In this document: piece after piece, positions 34,282 through 43,426 of the stretch
Position numbering within the stretch: position 1 is the stretch's first letter
Layout: the number at the start of each line of letters is the position of its first letter
From: Bacteroidia bacterium
Lineage (GTDB): Bacteria; Bacteroidota; Bacteroidia; 2-12-FULL-35-15
Assembly (NCBI GenBank): GCA_020051175.1
Contig: JAGVJJ010000007.1
Location: forward strand, 62,001-126,000
Reading direction: 5' to 3'
Length of the DNA: 64,000 nucleotides
Notes under the pieces: generated by a model
Told to the model about the DNA's origin: nothing
Seen by the model: only the letters and a program-made list of their open reading frames with translations
Database searches by the model: none
Made by a program: the position numbers and the translations under genes

Positions 34282-35187
34282 TCATTTTTTATTGCTGGCT
34301 TTGAACAGAATGTCTTTTTCGGTTTTTGTTAAACTTTCGTATCCCGATTTGGAAATCTTGTCAAGAATCCTGTCTATTTGCTCTTGTGTGACCTTTTTGC
34401 TGTAATTATATTCATCGTCCGATACCGCACGCTTGTATGCTACATTCATTTTGCTTTTTGGGCCGGATTTGAACAATCCTCCTGCCCAGCTTAAAAAACG
34501 GGCAATCCAGGCACCAAGGTCGCGCCCTTTTTTATACTGAACAATGTAAATATATCCCATCAGCGCACCACCCAGGTGGGCAAGGTTACCGCCAACATTG
34601 TCATACGATGCCAGGCTCAGTATGTCAATAAAAACAACAAACAGGGCTATATATACCAGTTTTACGGGACCCACAAAAAGCAGGTTAAGCCTGTAATTTG
34701 GTATTAGGGTGGCTGCAGCAATGATGATAGCAGTAATGCTGCCGGATGCACCAATTACCGAAGCGTTTATATATTGGTGAAAAGCCGGAACATAAACTAT
34801 CAATATAGTTAACAGGGCACCAGCAATTCCTCCAAGAATGTATAAAGGGATAATCTTTTTTTGTGAGGTATAATCGGATAAAATCTGTCCGAACCAATAG
34901 AGCGAAACCATGTTCCACAGAAGATGAAAGGGGGCTTCATGCACAAACATGTATGAAATGATTGTCCAGGGCTTAAAAATAAGCCTGGCAGGGTCTACCG
35001 GGAAAGAAACGTTATTCATTATTGCATCGAAAAGGGCGGTAAGCGATAATGAATTGCCGCTTAACAGAAGAAGGATACGCAATATACTTATAACAAGAAA
35101 AACCGCGACATTAATAATGATTAACCGTGTAACCGGGTTTCCACTGCGTATTTTGGCTTTTATATCTTCAACAATAGGATTGGCCAT
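34282..35187 (-). CDS. rhomboid intramembrane serine protease with C-terminal extension
   Basis: A 301-residue polytopic protease. Ser148 in GASGS and His204 in NLAHLGG form the catalytic dyad, and the HLLWNM segment near 88 is the conserved H-x-x-x-N region. Six or so helices fill residues 20-215. The soluble C-terminal ~70 residues end in a helical unit, EQIDRILDKISKSGYESLTKTEKDIL, written here as separate parts EQIDRILDKISKSG and YESLTKTEKDIL; this recurs in Bacteroidota rhomboids as a small added domain. It cleaves membrane proteins within the bilayer. The gene begins five bases after the stop of a second rhomboid gene. Confidence 0.9.
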   Translation of the reverse strand: MANPIVEDIKAKIRSGNPVTRLIIINVAVFLVISILRILLLLSGNSLSLTALFDAIMNNVSFPVDPARLIFKPWTIISYMFVHEAPFHLLWNMVSLYWFGQILSDYTSQKKIIPLYILGGIAGALLTILIVYVPAFHQYINASVIGASGSITAIIIAAATLIPNYRLNLLFVGPVKLVYIALFVVFIDILSLASYDNVGGNLAHLGGALMGYIYIVQYKKGRDLGAWIARFLSWAGGLFKSGPKSKMNVAYKRAVSDDEYNYSKKVTQEQIDRILDKISKSGYESLTKTEKDILFKASNKK

Positions 35188-35192
35188 AACTG

Positions 35193-35897
35193 CTAATAAA
35201 ATTGATTACTTTTTTTCTGCCAATATTTGATTAAAATAAAACCGAAAAGCATGCCACCAAGGTGGGCAAAATGCGCTACATTATCACCGGGAGCTCCTTT
35301 TAGTCCGGAAAAAAGTTCAGCTGCCCCGTATAGCATCACAAACCATTTTGCTTTTATTGGTATAGCAAAATAAATATAAAGAAGGGTGTTTGGAAACATC
35401 ATTCCAAAAGCCAGTAAAATACCGAATACTGACCCCGAAGCCCCTACAACTACCGGAGCGTTCATAACGTCCCTCTGCATCATCACCGCTTCTTCAAGCG
35501 GTAGGCCACTTGAATTGATTAAATCCATGGCGTGCTGCATTTCAAAATGTACAATTGTATAGTGGCAAATTGCAGCACCTATACCTGTTAAAAGATAATA
35601 GGTCAAAAAGCGCTTCGGTCCCCATACATTTTCAAGTGTGTTCCCGAACATCCACAATGCAAACATATTAAAGAACAAATGCATGAAGTTGCCATGCATA
35701 AACATGTACGTGATAAGCTGATAAGGGCGGAAGGATTCCGAAAGCGGGTAATGCAGGCCTAAAATATCTGCCAAATCAACCCCAGCCCTTTCCGCTGACA
35801 GTGTTCCCAGGAAAAAAAGCCCATTAATGATTAATAGGTTTTTTACTACCACTGGAAGTAAATTAAAACTATTAGGACGGTATTGTTGATATGACAT
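35193..35897 (-). CDS. rhomboid intramembrane serine protease
   Basis: A 234-residue compact rhomboid. The catalytic dyad is Ser154 in GASGS and His212 in HFAHLGGM. The HGNFMHLFFNMFALW segment (68-82) supplies the oxyanion-side His and Asn. It has six core helices and no added domain, unlike its tandem neighbour. The pair probably arose by old duplication. Substrates are unknown. It is transcribed after mutL, with a 66-base gap of ATTGCCA/CAATTGTT repeats, and directly before the second rhomboid gene. Confidence 0.92.
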   Translation of the reverse strand: MSYQQYRPNSFNLLPVVVKNLLIINGLFFLGTLSAERAGVDLADILGLHYPLSESFRPYQLITYMFMHGNFMHLFFNMFALWMFGNTLENVWGPKRFLTYYLLTGIGAAICHYTIVHFEMQHAMDLINSSGLPLEEAVMMQRDVMNAPVVVGASGSVFGILLAFGMMFPNTLLYIYFAIPIKAKWFVMLYGAAELFSGLKGAPGDNVAHFAHLGGMLFGFILIKYWQKKSNQFY

Positions 35898-35920
35898 ATT
35901 ATTTATTTATGTAAGTATAT

Positions 35921-35962
35921 ATTGCCAACTGCTCAATTGTACAATTGTTCAATTGTTCAATC
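35921..35962. repeat. ATTGCCA / CAATTGTT array ending at the mutL stop
   Basis: ATTGCCAACTG at 35921 repeats the word found 3' of paaG. It is followed by a palindromic CAATTGTACAATTG and CAATTGTT octads up to two bases from the mutL stop codon. Confidence 0.75.
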
Positions 35963-35963
35963 A

Positions 35964-37814
35964 TTATTTCTTAAACCTCTTATCCAGCTCATCCATCGAG
36001 ATGGTTGTTATTGTTGGCTTTCCTGCTGGTGTGCTGTAGGGCATTTTGCAGGCGAACAATTCATCAATAAGACTGTTCATTTCTTCCTGGGTCAGTGCTT
36101 TGCCAGCTTTTACCGACATATTTCGTGCCATTGAACGGGCAATGTTTTCACGCTTGTTCAATTTCAGCTCCTGCTGGTTTTGTTTGTAATTCTCAAGTAA
36201 ACCTTCCAGCAGCACGCTCGATTCATAATTCACTGTCGCAGCCGGAACACCTTGTATCACAATTGTATTTTTTCCAAACTCCCTGATATCAAATCCCAGG
36301 CCTTTTATTTCATCCTGCAATTCTTTCACAAGCGCAAAATCTGCCGCATTCAGTTCAAGTGTTTTTGGAAAAAGTTCCTGTTGCGTTGCAGACTGTTGTT
36401 TTTCAAGGGAATCCAGCATACGTTCATACAGAATGCGCTCATGTGCCCCTTGCTGATCAATCACCATGAAGCCGGTTTTGATATGTGACAAAATGTACTT
36501 GTTGTGCAGCTGATATGTCAGCTTTTTATTGCTTTCGTGGAAGTTATTGTCCCAGTCTGTATCAATAACCTGTTGCGTTTCTTCCTCTTTTTTTACTTCC
36601 AGCTGGGGTATTTCACTGCTGTGATTGGTGTACAGCTTTTCCCAGTTGGCCTGATTGGAAAGTTCCCGTGATGAAGCTTTGGTATAATTTTTAGGAGTAT
36701 CGTTCTTAAACGGATTATAATCAGGGTTCACCTTAATAGTGGGCTGCCTTATGATGCCATCGGCCGGTTTTAAGGGCATATTATACAAATGCGGCTCCTG
36801 GTTAAAATCAATGCTGGGCGTAATGTTGAACTGTCCGAGTGACTTTTTAACCGCAGAACGCAAAAAGGCATATACGGCTTTTTCATCCTCAAATTTAACT
36901 TCTGTTTTAGTAGGGTGGATGTTGATATCAATCGTTTTTGGATCCACTTCCAGCATCAGGAAATACGATGCATGGCTGTCTTTCGGCAGCAGCTCCTCAA
37001 AAGCGCTCTGAACCGCATGGTGGAGGTAAGTGTTTTTTATAAAACGCTTATTAAGAAAGAAAAACTGCTCACCGCGTGTTTTTTTTGCAAATTCCGGCTT
37101 GATTACAAAACCTTTTATATTCACAATGCTGGTATTCTCTTCCACGGGCACAACACGGTTGTTGTAAGAGTTCCCGAAAATAGCCATAATCCGCTGCTTC
37201 AGCGTGCCTTTGTCGAGGTGGAATATTTCTGTACCGTTATGGTGCAGGCTGAATGCCACTTGTGGATTGGGAATAGCAACGCGCTGAAACTCGTCAATGA
37301 TGTGACGCAGCTCCACGGAGTCGTTTTTTAAAAAATTTCTGCGTGCGGGAACGTTATAAAACAGTTTTTTAACGGCAATCGAAGTGCCGTCTGGACAAGC
37401 GCATGCTTCATGGCTTTTCAGTTCACTGCCTTCAACTTCAATTTTTACGCCTACTTCATCGCCAATACGTTTGGTTTTCATCTCTACCTGGGCAATAGCG
37501 GCAATGGATGCCATTGCTTCGCCCCGGAAACCCATGGTGCGTATTGCAAACAAGTCATCCGCCTTGCTTATCTTAGAGGTGGCATGGCGCTCAAAGCTCA
37601 TACGGGCATCGGTTTCGCTCATGCCACATCCGTTATCTATTACCTGTATCAAGGTCTTGCCGGCATCTTTTACATGAAGTTTTATAGATGTGCTTCCTGC
37701 ATCCAGTGAGTTTTCCATTAATTCTTTTACGGCAGAAGCCGGCCGCTGAACTACTTCACCGGCTGCAATCTGGTTGGCAACTGAATCGGGTAATAAATGA
37801 ATGATATCGGGCAT
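35964..37814 (-). CDS. mutL: DNA mismatch repair protein MutL
   Basis: A 616-residue protein started at ATG 37814 (MPDIIHLLPDSVANQIAAGEVV region). The GHKL ATPase motifs are present: ELMENSLDAG, DNGCGM, TMGFRGEAMASI and CPDGTSIAVKKLF. The C-terminal domain has DQQGAHERILYE, which fits the spacing of the endonuclease motif DQHA(x)2E(x)4E with two substitutions. A matching CKMPYSTPAGKPT near the end corresponds to the usual CPHGRP site. An endonuclease-type MutL is expected where MutH is missing. It couples mismatch recognition by MutS to strand incision. Confidence 0.94.
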   Translation of the reverse strand: MPDIIHLLPDSVANQIAAGEVVQRPASAVKELMENSLDAGSTSIKLHVKDAGKTLIQVIDNGCGMSETDARMSFERHATSKISKADDLFAIRTMGFRGEAMASIAAIAQVEMKTKRIGDEVGVKIEVEGSELKSHEACACPDGTSIAVKKLFYNVPARRNFLKNDSVELRHIIDEFQRVAIPNPQVAFSLHHNGTEIFHLDKGTLKQRIMAIFGNSYNNRVVPVEENTSIVNIKGFVIKPEFAKKTRGEQFFFLNKRFIKNTYLHHAVQSAFEELLPKDSHASYFLMLEVDPKTIDINIHPTKTEVKFEDEKAVYAFLRSAVKKSLGQFNITPSIDFNQEPHLYNMPLKPADGIIRQPTIKVNPDYNPFKNDTPKNYTKASSRELSNQANWEKLYTNHSSEIPQLEVKKEEETQQVIDTDWDNNFHESNKKLTYQLHNKYILSHIKTGFMVIDQQGAHERILYERMLDSLEKQQSATQQELFPKTLELNAADFALVKELQDEIKGLGFDIREFGKNTIVIQGVPAATVNYESSVLLEGLLENYKQNQQELKLNKRENIARSMARNMSVKAGKALTQEEMNSLIDELFACKMPYSTPAGKPTITTISMDELDKRFKK

Positions 37815-37868
37815 GGAAAGCGTTGGTTCTTTATAGCACAAAAATACTAAAAAAAACGGGCTTTGGGC

Positions 37869-38228
37869 TCATTTGAACAACAGTTCCCGGAGGTAAGCCG
37901 GCAGGCTGATGTGGAACAGCTGATGCAGGTAAATGGCGTATAATGCACTAAAAATGAGGGCGAAAGAAAAAAGCAGGCCCATAATTTTGCCAAATCGGTT
38001 GCTGCCTTTTACCAGGACCCGAGCCACTAAAAGTTCTACCTGTCCTCCCAGGTAGCTGTATGCAGGGACAAGAATAAATACGAGCACCAGCATGGCAATA
38101 GCAGTATATTTGAATGGGTTTAGGTCGAGTTTGTAATGAACAATATAATCGGTAATGTATCCTGTCAGCAGGTTTACGGTCAAAACACTGATCATAAGGA
38201 CCATGATATTGAAAATTTTTTTATACAT
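37869..38228 (-). CDS. small multi-pass membrane protein of unknown function
   Basis: A 119-residue protein with three predicted helices (about 8-27, 40-60 and 80-105) and short polar links. The last ten residues (HISLPAYLRE and after) are amphipathic. I recognise no domain. It lies upstream of mutL on the same strand with a 54-base gap and could be co-transcribed with it, but nothing ties it to repair. Composition and codon pattern are like the neighbours, so it is probably a real gene. Confidence 0.6.
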   Translation of the reverse strand: MYKKIFNIMVLMISVLTVNLLTGYITDYIVHYKLDLNPFKYTAIAMLVLVFILVPAYSYLGGQVELLVARVLVKGSNRFGKIMGLLFSFALIFSALYAIYLHQLFHISLPAYLRELLFK

Positions 38229-38477
38229 AAACAGTTGAATTATCAGATTTTTTTGCGAATTTAAAGCTTAGAAGTTTACAAGGATGTATTGAACCTGGAA
38301 TGAGTGATTTGTGCGTTGATTATCAGTAAGATAAATTGGGTGGTTCTGCTTCAGGCGTAAATGTACTCATCAACATTCTTTCGTTAATAAGTAAAATCCT
38401 GTTTCCGGATTTATTGTGCTTTAGCCATTAATTTTAGCGGATAATATTTTTTGTTTTATTGAATTCCATAATTGTTG

Positions 38478-41400
38478 ATGAAAAAGAAGTTTTTTGTTGT
38501 TTTATTTATAGCTGCCATTATCTCTATAAGCTGTATCCAGCTTATTAGCGGAAATTCTTCCACAGAGCTGAAACCGGCTGTGCCTGCCTACCGCTTTTCC
38601 TTGTTGCCTCTTAACTACGAGGCAATATATAAACCTGCCACTTGGTGGTATAAACCTGCACGAATAAAGCAGGAACCGCCCTTCTACAGCAAAAATACAT
38701 CATGGGCCGATTCTGTATTCAAATCTTTAACGCCCGATGAACGTATTGCCCAGTTGTTTATGGTTGCTGCTTATTCGAACAAAGATAAAACACATACTGC
38801 CGAAATAAAAAAGCTGGTGAGCCAGTATAAAATCGGAGGATTGATATTCTTTCAGGGCGGGCCTACACGCCAGGCGAAGCTCACCAATGCCTATCAGAAG
38901 GTGTCTAAAGTACCTTTGTTTGTTTCCATTGATGCTGAGTGGGGCCTGGCCATGCGTCTTGATAGCACAACTAAATTCCCTCGCCAGATGACTTTGGGAG
39001 CTATACAGGATGATAGTCTTGTTTACAGGATGGGGGCTGAAATTGCCCGCCAGTGCAAACGTTTGGGTATGCAAATTAATTTTGCACCGGTGGTGGATGT
39101 CAACAACAATCCGCTGAACCCTGTTATCAGTAACCGCTCCTTTGGTGAGGATAAATACAATGTAACGCGCAAAGCGGCTATGTATATGAAAGGGATGCAG
39201 GACAATGGTGTACTTGCCAATGCGAAGCATTTCCCGGGGCATGGCGATACGGATAGTGATTCACATAAAACGCTGCCTACAGTAAATTCATCACTTAAAC
39301 GGTTGGATACGCTGGAATTGTATCCTTTTAAAGAGCTCATTCAGCAAGGCTTAGGTAGTATGATGGTTGCCCACTTGTACATTCCTGCTTTGGATACTAC
39401 TTCTAACCTTGCATCCACACTTTCCAAAAAAGTGGTGACGGATTTACTGAAAGATACACTGGGTTTTAAAGGGCTTATTTTTACTGATGCTTTGAACATG
39501 AAAGGTGTGGCTAAATTTTACAAACCTGGCGAAGTGGATGTAAAGGCGCTGATTGCAGGTAACGATGTATTGCTTTTTGCAGAGGATGTGCCTACAGCGA
39601 TAACAGAAATTAAAGCTGCCATTACCAGGGGCGAGCTTACGCAGGAGGAAATTGACAAGCGTTGTATGAAGATCCTGCAAGCCAAACAATGGGCAGGGTT
39701 GAATCATTACAAGGAAATTAAACTTAAAAACCTGAACAGTGATTTAAATACTCCTGAGGCAGAGCTTATCAACCGTAAGCTTACGGAAGCCTCGCTCACG
39801 CTGCTGAAAAATAAAGATAACATTATACCGCTCCAAGACTTAGATACCATGCGTATTGCATCATTGTCTCTTGGGTACAAGGAGCTGAGCCTGTTTCAGA
39901 AAACGCTTTCCAACTATGCTCCAATAAAACATTATGGGGTTGATAAGGAAGCAAAGCCTGCTGTATTTGATTCTACGCTGGCTGCTCTTAAAAAATACAA
40001 TCTTGTAATCATACATGTAAACAATACAAACAATAAGCCGGATAAGGATTTTGGCTTAACGCCCCAGGTGATGTCAATGATTAAGCAGGTAATGAAGCAA
40101 TCCAAAGTGATTGTGAATGTTGCTGCTAATCCTTACATACTGGCTAAGATGGACAGCCTTCAATTTGCCGATGGTGTAATCATGAGCTATGAAAACAACG
40201 ATTACAGTGAAAGTTATTCTGCGCAGCTTATTTTCGGAGGTATCGCAGCCAAAGGAAAATTGCCGATAACTCCAAGTCCTTATTTTACGGTAGGCACAGG
40301 GATACAAACAAGAGCTGTGCGATTGAAATATACCATCCCTGAAGAAGTGGGTGCTGATTCAAAAAAGCTATCTATGATAGATACAATTGTGCTGAAAGGG
40401 ATTAAGGATAAGGTGTACCCGGGTTGTCAGATTTTGGTTGCAAAGAATGGAAAAGTGATATATCAGAAATCATTCGGCTATCATACTTACGAAAATCTTA
40501 TAAAAGTTAAAAATGATGATCTCTACGATTTGGCTTCCATTACTAAAATTGCGGCTACCACAGCTTCCGTGATGAAACTGATGGATGAAAAAAAAATAAA
40601 TCTGGATGAGACACTTGGTAAGTATTTGCCGGAGCTCGCCAATACCAATAAGCAGGGGATCATACTGCGTGAAATGCTGACACACCAGGCAGGATTGCGT
40701 GACTGGATCCCTTTCTGGATGAAAACGGTTGAAAAAGGAGGAGAGTATAAACCAGGCATTTATAATAAAGCCCGTAACGATGATTTCCCAAGGCGTGTGG
40801 CGGAGAAACTATATATACACAAAAGTTACGAAGACACTATTTACAAGCAGATCATAGAATCACCTATAAAAGAACGTGGTAAATACGTATACAGCGATTT
40901 AGGGTATTATTTCTTAAAGAAAATTATAGAAAAGCAAACCAATGTACCGGAAGAACGTTATGTGATCAAATATTTTTATGCCCCGCTTGGCTTATCTACC
41001 ATGGGTTACAAACCCCGCGACAGGTTTGACCTGAAACGGATTATTCCAACGGAAAACGATACTAAATTCCGAAAACAGCTTGTTCATGGCGATGTGCACG
41101 ACCAGGGGGCTGCAATGATGGGCGGTGTTGGCGGACATGCAGGCTTGTTCTCCAACGCGAATGATTTGGCCATCATGATGCAGATGTTTTTGAATAAAGG
41201 TGAATATGGCGGTAAGCGCTATATTGACTCAACCACCTTAAATGAATGCACCAAATGCCAGTATTGTGTGGATAACCGCAGGGCCATTGGTTTTGACAAG
41301 CCTGAAACCAATCCCGATAAAAACAGTCCGGTATGCAATTGTGTTTCTTATTTAAGTTACGGACATTCTGGTTTTACTGGTACTTTGGCATGGGTAGACC

Positions 41401-41525
41401 CTTCAAACGGCCTGCTGTATATTTTCTTGTCAAACCGCGTAAATCCAAGCGCGGATGAAAATAAGCTTTCCAAATCAGGCATCCGCAACAAGGTTCAGGA
41501 AGTGATTTATGATGCGGTAAAATAA
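38478..41525 (+). CDS. GH3 beta-N-acetylhexosaminidase fused to a serine beta-lactamase-like domain
   Basis: A 1015-residue exported fusion started at ATG 38478 (two TTG codons precede it). After a signal sequence ending near ISIS-C comes a glycoside hydrolase family 3 domain (about 75-420). It carries the NagZ-type motif KHFPGHGDT with the following SDSH (about 250-264) and the nucleophile Asp337 in TDALNMKG. From about residue 640 a class C beta-lactamase / penicillin-binding domain follows: Ser687-Ile-Thr-Lys690, Tyr805-Ser-Asp807 and HSGFTG near 965. The pairing suggests cell-wall glycan and peptide processing in the periplasm. Several cysteines between 920 and 955 (CTKCQYC) are unexpected. 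Confidence 0.88.
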   Translation: MKKKFFVVLFIAAIISISCIQLISGNSSTELKPAVPAYRFSLLPLNYEAIYKPATWWYKPARIKQEPPFYSKNTSWADSVFKSLTPDERIAQLFMVAAYSNKDKTHTAEIKKLVSQYKIGGLIFFQGGPTRQAKLTNAYQKVSKVPLFVSIDAEWGLAMRLDSTTKFPRQMTLGAIQDDSLVYRMGAEIARQCKRLGMQINFAPVVDVNNNPLNPVISNRSFGEDKYNVTRKAAMYMKGMQDNGVLANAKHFPGHGDTDSDSHKTLPTVNSSLKRLDTLELYPFKELIQQGLGSMMVAHLYIPALDTTSNLASTLSKKVVTDLLKDTLGFKGLIFTDALNMKGVAKFYKPGEVDVKALIAGNDVLLFAEDVPTAITEIKAAITRGELTQEEIDKRCMKILQAKQWAGLNHYKEIKLKNLNSDLNTPEAELINRKLTEASLTLLKNKDNIIPLQDLDTMRIASLSLGYKELSLFQKTLSNYAPIKHYGVDKEAKPAVFDSTLAALKKYNLVIIHVNNTNNKPDKDFGLTPQVMSMIKQVMKQSKVIVNVAANPYILAKMDSLQFADGVIMSYENNDYSESYSAQLIFGGIAAKGKLPITPSPYFTVGTGIQTRAVRLKYTIPEEVGADSKKLSMIDTIVLKGIKDKVYPGCQILVAKNGKVIYQKSFGYHTYENLIKVKNDDLYDLASITKIAATTASVMKLMDEKKINLDETLGKYLPELANTNKQGIILREMLTHQAGLRDWIPFWMKTVEKGGEYKPGIYNKARNDDFPRRVAEKLYIHKSYEDTIYKQIIESPIKERGKYVYSDLGYYFLKKIIEKQTNVPEERYVIKYFYAPLGLSTMGYKPRDRFDLKRIIPTENDTKFRKQLVHGDVHDQGAAMMGGVGGHAGLFSNANDLAIMMQMFLNKGEYGGKRYIDSTTLNECTKCQYCVDNRRAIGFDKPETNPDKNSPVCNCVSYLSYGHSGFTGTLAWVDPSNGLLYIFLSNRVNPSADENKLSKSGIRNKVQEVIYDAVK

Positions 41526-41557
41526 GTCAAAAGTGTCTTAAGTCAAAAGTCAAAAGG
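41524..41557. repeat. AAGTCAA heptads starting in the stop codon of the fusion gene
   Basis: AAGTCAA at 41524, 41540 and 41547 with an AAGTGTCTT unit between. The TAA stop at 41523-41525 overlaps the first unit. Confidence 0.75.
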
Positions 41558-41588
41558 GGCTATCTGCCAAAGTATTCCGTAATCGTTA

Positions 41589-41686
41589 CCATTCGTTTAT
41601 TCGTAACCTGCTATTCGTTATTCGTTGAAATTCGTTATTCGCTGCAGTATTTCGTAAATTTGTATCCATTCGTTTATTCGTAACCT
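41589..41686. repeat. ATTCGTT heptads and a 21-base direct repeat abutting the bshA start
   Basis: The 21-base word from CCATTCGTTTATTCG to AACCT occurs at 41589-41609 and again at 41666-41686, immediately before the bshA ATG at 41687. Heptads ATTCGTT or ATTCGCT lie between, at 41613, 41620, 41630 and 41637. Confidence 0.88.
41655..41662 (+). promoter_or_regulatory. -7 box of bshA promoter inside the repeat
   Basis: TAAATTTG fits TAnnTTTG, 24 bases before the ATG. Nothing like TTG is 19 bases upstream; that region is ATTCGTT heptads. Confidence 0.5.
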
Positions 41687-42823
41687 ATGAAAATTGGAAT
41701 TGTTTGTTACCTTACATTTGGCGGTAGTGGTGTTGTAGCCACAGAGTTAGGAAAAGCGCTTGCTGACAAAGGCCACCAGGTACATTTTATTACATATAGT
41801 CCGCCTGTGCGGCTGGATTTTTTATCGGGTAATTTGTTTTACCACGAGGTTTCTGTATCTGATTATCCTTTGTTTGAATATCCTCCCTATGAGCTCGTAT
41901 TATCAAGCAAGCTGGTGGATGTCGTGAAATACGAAAAGCTGGATTTGCTGCATGTGCACTACGCAATTCCACACGCTTCTGCGGCTTATATGGCCAAACA
42001 AATACTTGCATCACAAGGTATCCACGTGCCATTTATTACTACGTTACATGGGACTGACATTACACTTGTTGGGAAAGACCCATCGTTTGAGCCTGCCATT
42101 ACATTTGCAATCAATCAAAGCGATGCTGTAACTGCGGTTTCGCAAAGCCTGAAAGATGATACGTATACAAATTTCCCGAATGTTAAATCAGAGATAAAGG
42201 TAATACCCAACTTTATTTGCTTGGAGGATTACAACTTTCAGCAGGGCAAATGCCAGAAAAAAATGTATGCTCCCTATGGGGAGAAGGTATTGATACATGT
42301 CTCTAATTTCAGGAAAGTGAAACGTGTGGATGATGTGTTGCGCGTGTTTGATAAAGTACGCAAAGAAGTGCCTGCTAAGCTGATACTCGTGGGTGATGGT
42401 CCTGAAAGAGGCAATATTGAGAAGCTTTGCAGGGAACTCGATACCTGTAATGATATTAAATCGTTGGGGAAAATTGTAAATCCCGAACAGATATTATCAA
42501 TCGCAGATTTATTTTTGCTGCCGTCCGAAACAGAAAGCTTTGGATTAGCTGCCCTTGAAGCGATGGCTAGTAAAGTGCCCGTTATATCTACCAATTCAGG
42601 CGGGTTACCGGAAGTGAACGTAAACGGTGTTTCTGGTTATATGAGCAATGTAGGCGATGTGGACGATATGGCAAAAAATGCGATCCATATCCTGAAAGAC
42701 GATGCTACCCTGAACCAGTTTAAAACAAATGCTTTTCGGCAGGCAAGTAAATTCGATATCGCTAAAATTCTGCCTGTTTACGAAGAACTTTACAGACAGG
42801 TAATTGAAAAAAATAGAGTTTAA
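41687..42823 (+). CDS. bshA: N-acetyl-alpha-D-glucosaminyl L-malate synthase (bacillithiol pathway)
   Basis: A 378-residue GT-B glycosyltransferase of family GT4. The N-terminal glycine-rich loop is in CYLTFGGSGVVATELGKALA and is typical of BshA. The donor-side domain carries HVSNFRKVKRVDDVLRVF, ILVGDGPERGNIE and PSETESFGLAALEAMA, whose E-x7-E motif binds the UDP-sugar. BshA joins GlcNAc from UDP-GlcNAc to L-malate, the first step of bacillithiol synthesis. BshB and BshC are not in the window. Another GT4 activity is possible but the glycine loop and length favour BshA. Its start codon directly follows a 21-base direct repeat. Confidence 0.88.
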   Translation: MKIGIVCYLTFGGSGVVATELGKALADKGHQVHFITYSPPVRLDFLSGNLFYHEVSVSDYPLFEYPPYELVLSSKLVDVVKYEKLDLLHVHYAIPHASAAYMAKQILASQGIHVPFITTLHGTDITLVGKDPSFEPAITFAINQSDAVTAVSQSLKDDTYTNFPNVKSEIKVIPNFICLEDYNFQQGKCQKKMYAPYGEKVLIHVSNFRKVKRVDDVLRVFDKVRKEVPAKLILVGDGPERGNIEKLCRELDTCNDIKSLGKIVNPEQILSIADLFLLPSETESFGLAALEAMASKVPVISTNSGGLPEVNVNGVSGYMSNVGDVDDMAKNAIHILKDDATLNQFKTNAFRQASKFDIAKILPVYEELYRQVIEKNRV

Positions 42824-42829
42824 TCTGGT

Positions 42830-43168
42830 TTATCCTCCCGCCTTTTTAGCCTTATAACCTGCATCAGTCAATAGCTTCAAAGCCTTGTCACGGTGATCGC
42901 CCTGTATAAGTATTTCTTCGTTTTTTACACTGCCGCCTACACCACATTTTTGTTTAAGCATTTTGCCCAGTGCTTCCAGGTCGCCACCATTTCCAATAAA
43001 GCCGGAAACGCGCGTCACGACCTTCCCTCCACCCATACGATCGAGAAATAGCTTTAGGTTTTGCTGTTGTGGAGGTAATGTTTCCTGAACTTCTTCTTTC
43101 TCATAATCGTAGCTGAAGTCTTTATTTGTGGAATAAACAACCCCGTTTTTTTTATCTTTTTTTGACAT
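42830..43168 (-). CDS. SUI1/YciH-type translation initiation factor
   Basis: A 112-residue protein. The charged N-terminal 45 residues are probably disordered. The C-terminal part is the SUI1 (eIF1-like) domain: LDRMGGGKVVTRVSGFIGN, then LEALGKMLKQKCGVGGSVKN, then EILIQGDHRDKALKLLTDAG. In eukaryotes this fold checks start-codon choice. The bacterial YciH group is believed to affect initiation fidelity, but its role in Bacteroidota is untested. It converges with bshA, leaving six bases between the stops. Confidence 0.9.
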   Translation of the reverse strand: MSKKDKKNGVVYSTNKDFSYDYEKEEVQETLPPQQQNLKLFLDRMGGGKVVTRVSGFIGNGGDLEALGKMLKQKCGVGGSVKNEEILIQGDHRDKALKLLTDAGYKAKKAGG

Positions 43169-43426
43169 AAATTTTGATACATTGGTAAATGAAGGCTCTA
43201 AACACTAGTAAATATAATATATTTTGAACTTTTTTAAAGCCATAAAAAATAATTTGGTTTAAACGATAGGTTACCTTATGAAATTGAGCGCTGGCAATGA
43301 AAGCATAGGATGTCGATTAGCTTGTGTGGTAGGAGTTCTGCTTTCTTGATTTTTTTGTTACTTTTTTCATCAAGGAAAAAAGTAGGCACACAGTACTTCA
43401 AAGTTACCTAATTGTCTGCTTTTACT
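43169..43426. other. 258-base gap with one strong hairpin
   Basis: No reading frame of note. The left part is AT-rich and probably holds the SUI1 gene promoter. The right part contains the hairpin listed at 43360-43383. Confidence 0.5.
43360..43383. repeat. perfect 9-base hairpin ACTTTTTTC / GAAAAAAGT
   Basis: Nine-base arms around the loop ATCAAG, preceded by GTT and followed by AGGCAC. It lies 44 bases beyond the stop of the CPBP gene and could be a terminator-like or dispersed element. Confidence 0.65.

Noticed and set aside
34262-34284. Terminator at AGCC-GAAA-GGCT next to the rhomboid gene
   Set aside because: The short stem is followed by a T-run only in the plus direction, where no gene ends; on the gene's own strand there is no T-run.
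36915-37331. 138-codon plus-strand frame opposite mutL
   Set aside because: Shadow of a conserved ATPase gene.
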